Origin: Parasponia andersonii
Lineage: Eukaryota; Streptophyta; Magnoliopsida; Rosales; Cannabaceae
Length of the DNA: 64,000 nucleotides
NCBI GenBank assembly: GCA_002914805.1
Contig: JXTB01000025.1
Coordinates: 993,585 to 1,057,584, forward strand
Direction of reading: 5' to 3'
The notes under the pieces are model-generated. The model was given only the letters and a program-made list of their open reading frames with translations, did no database searches and was not told the DNA's origin. Positions 46,701 through 56,010 of this stretch are shown piece after piece. Position 1 is the stretch's first letter; every line of letters begins with the position of its first letter. Position numbers and translations under genes: made by a program.

Positions 46701-49700
46701 TTGTCGGGACATTAGTACTCGCACCGGATCCCTTCAGGGCCGCTGAAAAATATTTCCTCGCGGAGGCCTGGTCTCCTTTGATGTCTATCGTATAGGTACT
46801 ATCCTTTGATTGACATCTTAAGACTTGGTGGAGGGTGAAAGCGACTCCATGCATGTCCCATGATGACGTTGAAGGAGGACGGGCAGTCGATAACGATGAA
46901 GTCCACGTCTAAGCATCTCTCTGCCACGCAGACCTTCAAGGTCACAACGTCCAAGGGGTTGACCTTAGTACTATCGAAAGCGAACAGCAGCTGACAGTTC
47001 AGTCTGAGCACCTTCCGATTCAGGCCCATGTTCTCGAACGTGCTGAGGAACAAGATATCGACGCTGCTTCAGCCGTCGATCAGGACCCTTCTGACCAACG
47101 CGGAGTCGATCTGTAACTTAATCACCAGGGGGTCGTCGTGTGGCAGGCACACCGTGGTCAAATCTTTATGGGTGAAGGCGATAAGGGCGCAGCTTTCACC
47201 CATCCTCAAATGGTTAACGGAATGTCCTATCCCCCTCAGGCACTTCACCCTCTCCTCGGTTTTTCTTAGGCACTTTTCTTTCTCTTCCTGACCTTGGGTC
47301 TGCTCAGGTCTGCCTACGATGGTCGGTACTATCCTCAGGGCCTGGTCTCCTGACCCGGAGACCTGGGTCTGCTTGCCTTTCTCGGGCCTAGTGGCGTCTT
47401 CCCACGGCTGGATTCCGCCAGTCTTTACGTACTACTTCAATTTACCGGCATAAATTGCCACCATGACCTGCGCGTAGAGGTTGCGGCAGTTGATGGTGTC
47501 ATATCCGTGATCTTTGTGAAATTGACAGTACTATTCCTTTTTTTCATGTGCTCAGGAATGCCGGATTTGGGCGGGTCTTTGAAAATGCCCCTGTCCTTAT
47601 TTTGGAAGTAGATCACATTGATCGGCGTGTTGAGCTCGTACTTCAGCAGTGGGTCACGTGATACCTTCCTCCTCTTGCCGCCTTCTTGACCGCCCAGGGT
47701 GGGGGCTTCCTGTTTCAGAATCGGCCTTCAGTTTGGCGCGGGCCTCTTCACATCTTGCAGGTCCGGGGCTTGTGCCGGTGCTGTTGTTATCGCGGCTGAT
47801 GCCTTAGGTATTTTCTAGCGACTTTCTAACACCCTGAATACCCCTTCCGATTTAGCTTAGACGTCTGCCATATCATACGGAAGGTTCAAGAGCAGGTAGT
47901 CCGACAGCATCAATCCTGGCTGCAGGCCCCTAACGAATGAACTCGTGGCTTGGACCGAATTGGCGTTATGCACTAGGGACATCACCTCCAGGAAACGCAT
48001 CAGGTATTCTTTCGGAGACTCGCTGACAGTTTGTTCCAGCCAGTTCAGGTCTCGCATGATTTTCTGTTGCCTCCGGGCACCCGCGTATTACTTTAAAAAA
48101 AGTTTGCAGAAATCTTCGAACCCGTTTATGGATTTCTCTAGGAGATTTCTGAACCATAATAGGGACGGTCCTGCCAGGGTTATGGAGAAGACCTTGCAGG
48201 TTATAGCTTCGTCCCTGGTTTCCAAGGCCATCTTCTGCTGAAAATGATATATGTGATCGAGGGGATCAGTTTTCCTCTCGAACGGCCTGAAGGTTGGAGT
48301 AGTGAAGTCTCTTGGCTTGGGCTCCATCTAGATCCAATCGGTGAAGGCCGTCCCTCGCACAGTTTGCTCAGCCAGGTCCCTCACACAGTTTGCTCAACCA
48401 GGTCATCAGGGGTCTGGCTCTGATGGGCCCCAAGTCTCTTACTTAGCTCTGCCATCATTTCTTGCCTCCAGTTAGGAAGCACACCTTCAAGGCTTTCTTG
48501 GTGTCTTCTAGCTTCTGCCGCCCCGGCTCGGAACGGCCTTGTCTGGCTTTGTTACTCTCCCTGCATTCGTGATCGGGATGGGGCAGGTGTTTCCCTCGGT
48601 GGTTGGCCCTTGGTCTCTTGTTGAACTTCTGCATCGAAATCTTCTCCTCACTCGCTCCTGGCTTCACTTGCCAGCAACCCCTCGAGGCGGGCGTTGTCCC
48701 TGTGCACCTCTGCAACTTCATCTTTTAAGCCCATGACGGCCTCGTAGGTAATTTTTGCTTTCTGGCTTGCTTCTGCCAGTGCGGCGAGTATCTAGTCCAG
48801 CTTTTGCTCCAGTCTAGGCTGCACTCCCCGGGAGTTTCCTTTGGCATCGGGTGGATTCTTGTCAGCGTCGGGACGTGTGCTTCTGGTTGTCATTCTTGAA
48901 GGTGCTATCTTCCAATGCTATATGGCTTTTTGTTCGGGGAGAGTGCGATCAAGAGACTCCGACTCTTCCTCTCGCACTTCAAAGAAAAATGTTTTCCCAC
49001 AGACGGAGCCAAACTGTTGAAGCGGTTTTCACCAACTGTTCACGTGTCTTTGAACTGTCGGTGTCGTATCCTCCAACTGTCCACATGTCCTTACTATCCC
49101 GAAGAGCTTTTGATTTCAGGCAGGGTCGAAGAGGCGGGAGTGGCCACCTACAAAGACTCTTCGATGCTTAAGTCAGATATTTACCCCTGGGATTGAGTAG
49201 CAAAGATTCAATTTTTCTCTGTATCTATATGAGTATATCTTTGTTTCTTGCTCATAAATTTTTAAATGTTTCTTTTAGTATGCGTCTATCTCCCTGCCTT
49301 TGGGGACGCATGGATTATATATATATATATATAGTCCTGAAATTGTGAACCTCTTGGTTCTCAATCTCAGGACTGAGTACCTTTTTCGTCAAGACTTTCT
49401 TCAAAGGTCACGGGCCGAGATTACCGTGATCCCCCCTGCACCGCTGTAGCCTAGTTTCCGACGTCTCCTATGGTTCGGGTCTGTCAGGGGCGAGATTTGG
49501 ACAAATCGTCGTTCGGTTAGGACGGCTTGCCCCCTGCGCACACCTACTCAAGATTGCATTAAATGCTCTATCTGGGTCTGGAGCTGTGAGTTGTTTTCCA
49601 TTGTACTCTGGTAGAAGATCCTCGGGGCTTCCGACTTCTAATTGTCGAAGTAAGGATCAGACTGGGCTGAGTCCATCCAGGGTCTGGGATGGGCTCGGCC

Positions 49701-52054
49701 CTAACCTCGGACAGCCCAATGGTCGATGTGGTACCATGTGCAGTTCGCGTGACCTTTGGTTAGTCACTCTTGACACATATCAGACGGTGGGCTGTATTTG
49801 TGATATGTTCTGCCACTTAATTGTTTACGTGGTCTGTGATTTGGAAACGTGTCCCACAATACTTCTTTGAAAATTGAGACGAGATTTGACGTGGAAAAAA
49901 GTGGAAAAAGTGAGAGTTTGACTATGAGAGATATGCCTAGAGACAAAAATAACAAAAGTACGGAGAAATCTCAATCAAAATTAATTGAAAAACAACCATG
50001 AATGTATTAAGACTAAAATTATGGGATGCGTCATGCTAAATACCACATGTCAATATGTCAATCCGTTAATTTTAATTACATTCATAATTTAAGTGAAATT
50101 TAATTTATTAATAAAAATTACTTAATAATAAACGGACACACTAAACACTAAGTAATACTCGTTCCATAACATTGGTCAAATATTAAAAGCATATTTATGA
50201 AAAAAAAAAATAGAATATATATATATATATACACACACGTTATAGCCTTTCTCTTATTTTCATTCCTTCTATTCCCTTCCTAGTCGTTCTTTTCATGGAT
50301 TAGGAAAAGTGGTCTCGGTAATATACTCGTCGTAAAGAAGGCTATATTAGAAGATTACCATAATGTTGTTTTTTATAAGATGGATATGACAGTGTTGATG
50401 TAGTAATTCTTGTTGCCGGCCAGTACCAATTAGTAAGCGATGGTTACTCTTAGACTCTCAGTTGTCCTTTCCAATAATATATGACACCCAATAAATATTG
50501 GTTTGGGATTAAAAGTCAATGGATGGGGCATTACTGCTTGGAAAAAACGTGGCATGTAATTAAGACGACAGGAATCAGGGACGGGCACATGTTGGGGCAG
50601 TGGCCCCCACTCAGCTTTTTAAAATTATAAATTTATCCCATTTTTGTCCCTTATACATTATTGTCATCCTAACATGCTCGTATGGTCATACTCATCCTTT
50701 CCTATTTACGTTATTATATCTTTCAAAATATATCTTTCAAAACCCTGTATAGCGTCCATAAATTTATTTTCTCATTTCTCATTTTTTTCTTAACTTTTTA
50801 TTTTCACTATTTTCTAAAAAGAAGAACTTTCTTGTTTAAATTTTAATAAGAATATTAAAATATGTAAAATTATGATAATCAATCAACTGAAAGAATTTAT
50901 TAAAATGATTACGGTTTTGAAAAAAAAAAAATAAAGATTGACCGTGTGAATTTCATGTTTTTTTTTAAAAAAAATTTATTTTTAGATTATTTTGATAATG
51001 TAAAAAAAAATTGTTAATCAAATTGACCATAAGGTTATCATATAACACTTTTGAAATATATGAGATTCGGTAGATAATATTTATCATTTGTTAATTAAAG
51101 TATATTAGAATTTTATTAGTAAGTAATTAAATCTTAGTTTCTTTCCTTTTTTCTGAAAAAAAAAAAAAAGTCTTGTTCTTATCTTATGGCCCCCAATGCA
51201 ATGAAATCTTGATCCGTCACTGACGGGAATGGGCATCCATCAAAATCAAAGGTTGGCTTACGTGCGTGAGTGGAGTCTACAAGAACTAGAAACTATTTAG
51301 GAGTTTCATAAAATTTTCTTTTCAAAAAAGAAATAGCTAGCTACAGCAGTAGTAGTAGTACTAACCTTCCGGCATCTTCACATACGAACTCAATGTCATC
51401 GCACCCAAGGCTCTTGGCGTAACTCACACTCTCCTTAGCAAGCTTCAGAACTTGCTCCGGGGTCTTATTCAGCTTGTATTTCATATGAATCTCACTTGTG
51501 GATATGAACACATTCAGTCGCCGCAGCTTCGCCGGTTTCACGGCGTCCCAAGCAGCGTCGATATCGCTGCGAATGCACCTTGCGCAGGCGCTAATCACCG
51601 GAACATATCCACAGCAGTACTCACCAGAAACATTATTATTATTATTATTATTATTACCGATCTCCTGGGCAATCAACTTAGTCGTCTCCAACTCCTCCTT
51701 CGAAGATGCCGGGAACCCGGCATCGATAACGTCCACGCAAAGCTCCACCAACTTTCGGGCGATTGCGAGCTTTTCGGGACGGGACATGGCAGCTCCCGGG
51801 GCCTGCTCGCCGTCACGGAGGGTCGTGTCTAGTACTCGGACATAAGAGGCGTCGGGGATTCTGTTTGGGATGTATTCAGGGCGACGACGTGGTTGAGAGA
51901 AAGAGCAGCGTACAATGTTGTTACCATTTCCAATTTTATTCGCCGCGCACTTGAAAGTCGGGAACACGCCGCAGCCGGAGTAGTTTCTTGGTTTCAGGGC
52001 GGTTGGTATGCTACAAGTGGATGAAGCAAATAGGTCAGCGGAAGAGAAAGCCAT
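33204..52054 (-). CDS. 2-isopropylmalate synthase-like enzyme lacking the leucine regulatory domain, 9 exons, 15.7-kb first intron
   Basis: Exons on the minus strand are 52054-51366, 35646-35433, 35301-35221, 34904-34812, 34677-34591, 34421-34321, 33623-33590, 33474-33400 and 33263-33204. Every junction is GT-AG and in frame, totalling 1434 bases (477 residues plus TAA). After a transit-like N-terminus comes the HMGL/DRE-TIM barrel. [15 protein letters not shown] carries the metal-binding Asp, [13 protein letters not shown] the HxH metal ligands, and [15 protein letters not shown] the barrel end. [38 protein letters not shown] and [17 protein letters not shown] complete subdomains I and II. 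The ORF stops soon after the DKDIESLV helix. The LeuA-dimer leucine-binding domain of about 150 residues, present in 600+ residue IPMS, is absent, as in MAM enzymes. It likely condenses acetyl-CoA with a 2-oxo acid in plastids. Substrate is unknown. Confidence 0.87.
33731..33912. repeat. Long interrupted poly-T tract in synthase intron
   Basis: About 55 uninterrupted T (33731-33785) and then further T runs. It lies between the 33623-33590 and 34421-34321 exons. It reads as poly-A in the transcript, and its length may be unreliable in the assembly. Confidence 0.9.
34709..34748. repeat. (AT)n microsatellite in synthase intron
   Basis: About 20 AT units between the exons at 34677 and 34812. Confidence 0.95.
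35973..36095 (+). mobile_element. tRNA-derived SINE with 15-bp target duplication
   Basis: An A-box-like TAGCTCGTGTGG lies near 35985 and a B-box-like GGGATCGAACCCC near 36029. An unrelated pyrimidine-rich body and a 13-A tail follow. The unit is flanked by CTATCCTAAAAATCC (35958-35972) and CTATCCTAAAAGTCC (36096-36110), one mismatch in 15. This is the full structure expected of a plant RNA polymerase III SINE moved by LINE machinery. It sits in intron 1 of the synthase gene, antisense to it. Confidence 0.85.
36723..37562 (-). repeat. 3' LTR of the Tat element
   Basis: 840 bp, matching 49015-49858 along its length. On the minus strand it starts TGTGGGAC and ends CCAACA. In the outermost 140 plus-strand bases (36723-36862) I count 14 differences from the other LTR, 13 of them transitions; the next 150 or so are nearly identical. 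ORFs predicted inside it are not real. Confidence 0.93.
37563..37578 (-). other. Polypurine tract of the Tat element
   Basis: Reads GGGAAATGGGGACAGT on the minus strand, directly ahead of the 3' LTR. This is the expected primer for plus-strand DNA synthesis and confirms the element's orientation. Confidence 0.8.
37750..37907 (+). promoter_or_regulatory. TATA-box promoter of the antisense gene in the Tat element
   Basis: TATAAAAG at 37772-37779 lies on the plus strand, outside the LTR, about 130 bases upstream of the antisense reading frame. A leader containing CTTAGGGTTTT follows. This suggests the antisense gene has its own promoter. The placement is by pattern only. Confidence 0.5.
37908..41687 (+). 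pseudogene. Antisense extra gene of the Tat element (putative gypsy-type transposon protein, PF04195-like), multi-exon and decayed
   Basis: The frame opens near 37908 ([16 protein letters not shown]...). It contains a domain with [30 protein letters not shown] and [15 protein letters not shown], resembling the Pfam family called putative gypsy type transposon (Transposase_28). Then come Ser/Pro-rich low-complexity segments and a coiled-coil region (about 40110-40680; [21 protein letters not shown]). Breaks between ORFs carry intron-like borders: GTAAGT near 38711 with TGCAG near 38784, an acceptor TTTACAG near 39285, and GTAGGT near 40036 with CTTGCAG near 40115. A 266-bp out-of-frame duplication and a TGA in the first copy break it. 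Such antisense ORFs between integrase and the 3' LTR are known in plant Tat elements; their function is unknown. Confidence 0.7.
37998..38529 (+). repeat. 266-bp tandem duplication inside the antisense gene
   Basis: Copy 1 is 37998-38263 and copy 2 is 38264-38529, differing at only a few bases. Because 266 is not a multiple of three, the frame changes between copies. Copy 1 has TGA where copy 2 has TGG (Trp in KHLEW). Confidence 0.92.
41821..42030. repeat. Three tandem units of about 75 bp in the Tat 3' region
   Basis: Units begin with GGTCTGCTTCCAA at 41821, 41894 and 41969. Each contains GGTAGAC and a TGCTAAAA/TGCGGCTAAAA motif. They adjoin the 100-bp array. Confidence 0.85.
42000..43075. 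repeat. Tandem array of about eleven 100-112 bp units in the Tat 3' region
   Basis: Anchored on CCCCATAGTACGATC, units start at 42062, 42162, 42262, 42362, 42462, 42562, 42636, 42748, 42848, 42948 and 43060. Most steps are exactly 100. One is 74 (internal deletion) and two are 112, where a longer GAATTTTATTGC segment is present. Each unit also has GGTTGCGCAGCTCTTTC and CGTACNTTTTCTCGGG. All ORFs here on either strand are repeat artefacts. Confidence 0.95.
43084..43413. repeat. Two tandem units of 165 bp in the Tat 3' region
   Basis: The units start with GTGAATAGTG at 43084 and 43249. Both share CTGTGGG-AGAC, AATCCAAAAGATAAATCC and ATGCGGCAAAAA blocks. Confidence 0.88.
43430..44640 (-). pseudogene. 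Integrase of the Tat element (broken)
   Basis: On the minus strand an HHCC zinc-finger region ([11 protein letters not shown] ... KKCDKCQRF) is followed by the catalytic core. The core has [23 protein letters not shown], an ADHGTQF segment where TDNGTQF is usual, and NG-stop-AEATNK carrying the third acidic residue. Stops include TAG where Trp is expected (YF-stop-PYM) and TAG where Gln is expected (NG-stop-AE). The C-terminal segment continues to about 43430 with FNVGDWVL. Confidence 0.88.
44660..45130 (-). pseudogene. Second (archaeal-type) RNase H of the Tat element
   Basis: It contains [24 protein letters not shown] and [12 protein letters not shown], the D-E-D catalytic positions of the extra RNase H found in Tat-lineage elements. 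It lies between the RT-linked RNase H and the integrase. One TAG interrupts it after GIVL. Confidence 0.87.
45131..46668 (-). pseudogene. Reverse transcriptase and RT-linked RNase H of the Tat element
   Basis: The RT begins after an acidic linker with [21 protein letters not shown] and [14 protein letters not shown]. It has the palm segment [30 protein letters not shown] and the catalytic [10 protein letters not shown] box. The connection and RNase H follow, with [22 protein letters not shown]. Stops occur near the RNase H end, one of them at a normally invariant Trp (LTK-stop-AIEL). Confidence 0.92.
46790..47120 (-). pseudogene. Aspartic protease of the Tat element
   Basis: The frame contains [25 protein letters not shown], so the catalytic Asp-x-Gly-Ser box is interrupted by TGA in place of a Gly-type codon. 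[18 protein letters not shown] follows, as in gypsy proteases. Confidence 0.8.
47850..48893 (-). pseudogene. gag of the Tat element
   Basis: It starts at ATG 48893 ([19 protein letters not shown]). The Retrotrans_gag domain is recognisable: [54 protein letters not shown], then [18 protein letters not shown] interrupts the N-terminal part (KLD-stop-ILAAL) and there are frame changes before the core domain. Confidence 0.82.
48994..49011 (-). other. Primer-binding site of the Tat element
   Basis: Directly inside the 5' LTR the minus strand reads GTT then TGGCTCCGTCTGTGGGAA. The TGG start is complementary to the CCA end of a tRNA. A CT where related plant gypsy elements usually have CG (TGGCGCCG) suggests a mutation. 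Confidence 0.75.
49015..49858 (-). repeat. 5' LTR of the Tat element
   Basis: 844 bp, homologous to 36723-37562, with TG...CA ends and the ATACT duplication next to it. It carries the promoter and polyadenylation functions for the element, in the host-gene direction. Confidence 0.93.
50576..51222. mobile_element. Non-autonomous hAT element in synthase intron 1
   Basis: The termini are CAGGGACGGGC and (other strand) CAGTGACGGATC, typical hAT ends. The flanking 8-bp duplication is ACAGGAAT (50568-50575) against ACGGGAAT (51223-51230), one mismatch. The interior is AT-rich with GGGGCAGTGGCCCCC near the left end and no transposase. Confidence 0.8.
51366..52054 (-). other. Exon 1 of the synthase, with transit peptide and a coding (AAT)n run
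   Basis: It starts at ATG 52054 ([20 protein letters not shown], Ser/Thr-rich and transit-like). It encodes residues 1-229 plus two bases of an Arg codon and ends at donor GTTAGT (51365-51360). The next base of the Arg codon is 35646. An eight-Asn run after AQEIG is encoded by a GTT/ATT-type microsatellite (51632-51656 on the plus strand) in a loop between conserved segments. Without the downstream exons this ORF would read only a few Leu codons into the intron before stopping. Confidence 0.88.
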
Positions 52055-52166
52055 TAATGTTGATCTAGAATTGGAATTGGAATCGGAGAAGAAGTTGGTG
52101 TAGCTGGAATTATCAAGAATTAGCTTAGAAAAGTGCTATATATATATATATATATATAGGGATATA

Positions 52167-52420
52167 GGGCACTAATTCAGTAATTTTTTTCTTCAGTAAT
52201 TTTTTTCTTTTTAATCTATGCATAACTATTAAGAAAAAAAAAGAAAGAATATTAATGAATTCATATTTTAACCATTGTATCATTATTTTTTTGTTTTTTA
52301 TTATAATTATTGAATAAAAAAAATACTTATCAATATGTTAAAAAAAATTATTATTAAATTAGCAACTAAAATTATTAAATTAGCAACTAAAGAAAAAAAA
52401 TATCTATTAGATTTGACGTA
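52167..52420. mobile_element. MITE copy 1, just upstream of the synthase ATG
   Basis: It begins GGGCACTAATTCAGTA after a TATATA run and ends with ATCTATTAGATTTGACG before another TATATA run. It matches the copies at 58946-59187 and 61646-61878 but is more diverged. It starts about 113 bases upstream of the synthase start codon, so it lies in the promoter or leader. Confidence 0.6.
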
Positions 52421-52826
52421 TATATATAAATTTTATATGGACAACACCCAGATGGGCAGGATCGATCCCGCCTCCCACTCTCTTATATATGCAGTATTTA
52501 TTAGCTTGGCTTAGTTGGGTGGATCGTGTAATAAGCCTTTCTCGTACGTCTCTACATGAAAGCCTCTGGCATTTTGAGATCCGGTCCCCTGTTCTGAGCC
52601 GAAAGCTCCATACAACTCCCGACCTAGCAAGCCTGGCTGGTTCATTTCAATGGGTGACTTTAAATCCCAATAGAATAATAATTAATTTGGTCCAACCATA
52701 AATATAACCAAATCAATGAGATCTCACTCACTTATAATTTCCATCTACCTGAAGCAATATAATTAGGTGCATTTTCTCTTTTTCCACTGATCCGAAAACC
52801 CCGTAAAACTATAATTATATAAACTG
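52421..52826. other. Spacer between the MITE and the MULE
   Basis: A short GC-richer stretch (GGATCGATCCCGCC near 52460, later CCGGTCCCC) might be a decayed SINE or LTR piece, but no structure could be closed. I see no gene. Confidence 0.35.
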
Positions 52827-53550
52827 TTATATTTAGGGTTATTAAGAGTAATACCCCCGAATTATTGTTACCATTTTGTCCCCTAAATTTTAAATTTATA
52901 TATTAACTGTCAATTTTTAATATATTTTAAAAATAATCCAAAACTAAATTTCTGTTAAATTTCAAATAGAACTTGGTATGTGTTCAACACATGATGAGTG
53001 AATAAAGAGTGCAATGGTCATTTCATTTTCTATGGTAAAAAATTTATCTTTTTCTACAATCTAACATAGTCTATACTTCCCAATTCTCACCCTCAGCGGC
53101 AACAGGTTTTTAATAAACAGGAAAACCCATGTACAGCTGCAAAAAGCACCACTTAAAGGAATCAGAGCATTCTTTTGCTGCAAAACATCATCCTTTTTCT
53201 ACGAAAAAGAAGAGTAAAAGTCAAGTATGAATTGTCAGATTCGATTTCAGCCTTCGTATGGTATGGATGAGCTTTCTTCTTTTCTTTTCTTTTTTTTTTT
53301 CTCTTTAATAAAAAAAGCAGAACTTTCTTGTTTTCTATTGCTGATGGATTGGAAAAAAAATGTTCATTTTATATAAATTATTTGCAAATAGTTTCATTGT
53401 TCGAAAATGGTGTTATCATTTGTCTTTTTCCTAGTCTTTTTTAGTTGTTGTCATTTTGTGTGTAATAAATAATGCATTTAGGTGTTTGTCTTTTTGTTGA
53501 CTATGCAATTAATTTTAGGTAGTTGATTGGCTAGTTATTGAAATTAGTGA

Positions 53551-56010
53551 TTGGATTTACTTTTTATATTGCATAAGGTCCACTATGATGGTGAGCTTGT
53601 GAGTGCACGGAGTAGATTGGCATATACTAGAGAGAATATCTATTACATGGATTGGTCTAATGCGGACAAGATGACATTGGCTAATATAGATTTTATTAGC
53701 AAGGAGATCGGTATGAAGTCAACAACTCATGTTATTATCGCATTAGTGGAAAACCACTAAAAGACGATAACTTGATAGTATTATGGAATGATGAGTTAAT
53801 AACAAAATGCTTTGCAAACCTGCCTGAGTCTCATGAGATTTCTGAATATTTTACCTGTGAAGGGTCAAAGCTAGGTGAGAAAGATGAGCAAGACAAACAG
53901 TTGGATGAAGATGTTGATTTACAAGACAAAGAGTATCAAGATACTAAATTTGAGCTGAGTGATAATGATTTGGATTTCAAACAGAATATTGATCCTACTG
54001 TGGAGTTTGCTTCCAACAATATCGAAGAGATCGAGGATCCTAGTCTATTAGATTTTGATGATGATTTTGCTTTGTCTAATGAGGAAATGAGAAGAATTCC
54101 TTCTAATAAGGATTATGAAAATGAGAATGGAGAGGAAGATTCAGATGAAATTGCTGCTACATCAAACAAAATAAAGGTACCAAGGGGTAAGGTTTAACTA
54201 AAGAAAAAAATGCCTCATTTTCCTACATTTAGAGCTGAAATATATATGACCAACCCAATTTTCAAGCTTGGTCAAATATTTACCGATGCCAACACATTCA
54301 AAGAAGCAGTAAGAGAGCATGCCATTAGATAAGGAAAGGATGTGAAATTTGTTAAAAATGAAAAAAAAAAAAAAAAGGTTCGAGCTAAATGCCAGGCAGA
54401 AACTGTAGTTGGCATATTTATGCATGAACCTATGAGAAACACTCTTCATCTATGGTAAAAGCATATCTTCTTAAGCATAATTGTAGTCGAGTTCAAAAGA
54501 GTAAATTTTTGACCTTGAGATGGTTGTCAAAGAGGTATGTGGACTCTTTTAGGAGTAATAAGAAGTTCTCAATTATTGGCTTCATGGATTAAGTTCAGAA
54601 GATTATATAATGCAAGTCCCACGAACTCAAGGTTATAAGGCAAGAAAATGGGGTGTAGAGATGATTGCGGGAACTTATAATCAACAATATTATATCTTGT
54701 GGGATTACTTAGAGGAATTGAAGAGAAGTAATCTAGCTACAACTGTTAAAGTAAAGAGTACATTAGGATCTAATCAGAAACCTATATTTGAGAGGCTATA
54801 TAATTGTTATCATGCTTGCAAGAAAGGCTTCATTGAAGGATGTTGGAAAGTAATTGAACTAGATAGATGTCACCTAAAAGGGCATACATTTAGCCAACTT
54901 CTATCTGCTGTTGGAGTAGACGGGAACAACTTGATGTACCCCATTACTTTTGTTATTGTCGAGTCTAAGTGCAAGGATACATAGAAGTGGTTTTCTGACA
55001 TTTTTAGGGATGATGTGGAGATTGACAATCCTTACCATTGAAACTTTATTTCTGACAAGCAAAAAGGTCTAAAGAATGTGCTGGAATAGGATTTTGAGAC
55101 TACTGAAAATTGCTTTTGTGCAAGACATTTGTTAAATAATTTTAAGACACATTTTAAAGGTCAAAGTCTAAAGGATAGGATGACAAGCGCTGCAAAAGTT
55201 ACAACTGTAGCTAGATTTAGCTATCACATGGAGACAATGAGAAATTAGGATGAAAATGCATTTGATTAGCTCACTATGAAGCCTCCTTCACAATAGAGTA
55301 GGTTTCATTTTAGAGATACTAACAAGTGTGATATTTTGATGCACAATCTTTGTGAAGCTTTTAACAGGGCATACGCTATTCTAGCTGCAAGGGAGAGGCC
55401 CATTTTGGGCCTATTAGAAAGACTCCGAATATGGTTCATGATGAGATAGACTCATCAAAGACGATTCTTTAAAAAGTGGCATGCTCATCTTGGGGTAAAG
55501 ATTTTCTCTATTATAGAGACCAATAAGTATGATAGTGGGTTTTATATAGCCTATTGGTTTGGTCAACAAAGATATCAAGTTAATCATGCTTAGGGTAGCC
55601 ACTTTGATGTTAACTTGGCAACAAAATCATGCTCGTGCAGGAAATGAAACTAGACTGGTATTCCATGTTAGCATGGAGTTACTGCTATACTGCAAAAAAG
55701 GGAAAACTCAATTGATTATGTGGACGATCACTAAAAGAAAGAAGCCTGGATGAGAGCTTATGGAGAGATAGTCAATTCTATAAAGTAACAAGAAGAATGG
55801 CCAAAATCCACTACGCCACCTATGAGTCCCCCAGTATATCGTATTCAACCTAGGAGGCCTAAAAAACTTAGAAGGAAGGAGCCTGATAAAGTAATTAAAA
55901 AGAATGCACAAAAGTTGAAGCGCTACCACGTAACTATTTACTGCTCTAGATATGGTGAACAAGGCCATAATACTCGGATATGCAATAGAAGGAAGGTTAG
56001 TTTTACTTTT
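53551..56010 (+). pseudogene. MULE transposase (MURA/MuDR-type), many stops
   Basis: Pieces in order: an N-terminal segment with KVHYDGELV; an acidic linker (53772-54197) ending KIKVPRGK; a MuDR DNA-binding segment with IFTDANTFKEAVREHAIR; the transposase core with VIELDRCHLKGHTFSQLLSAVGVDGNN and FISDKQKGL; a SWIM-type Cys/His region near 55600; and a zinc knuckle (CSRYGEQGHNTRICNRR) near 55945. Several stops sit where Trp is expected (DT-stop-KWF, AFD-stop-LTMKPP, PSQ-stop-SRF). It is not functional. Confidence 0.88.

Larger units (their letters stand above)
36723..49858 (-). mobile_element. Complete Ty3/gypsy LTR retrotransposon, Tat lineage, inside synthase intron 1
   Basis: The element is 13,136 bp long, bounded by TG...CA LTRs and flanked by the 5-bp target duplication ATACT (36718-36722 and 49859-49863). 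Coding order on the minus strand is gag, protease, RT, RNase H, a second RNase H, integrase. A long 3' region follows with tandem repeats and an antisense gene. The second (archaeal-type) RNase H and the antisense ORF mark the plant Tat/Ogre/Retand group. Premature stops occur in gag, protease, RNase H and integrase, so this copy is not autonomous. It is transcribed in the same direction as the host synthase gene, so its LTR polyadenylation signal could act on the host transcript. Confidence 0.93.

Noticed and set aside
51452-51954. Plus-strand ORFs of 63-126 codons over synthase exon 1
   Set aside because: Antisense shadows of a conserved barrel-domain exon; the isoleucine run is the reverse of the Asn microsatellite.
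52440-52700. GC-richer patch with GGATCGATCCCGCC that could be a SINE B box
   Set aside because: No A box at the right distance, no A tail and no flanking duplication were found.
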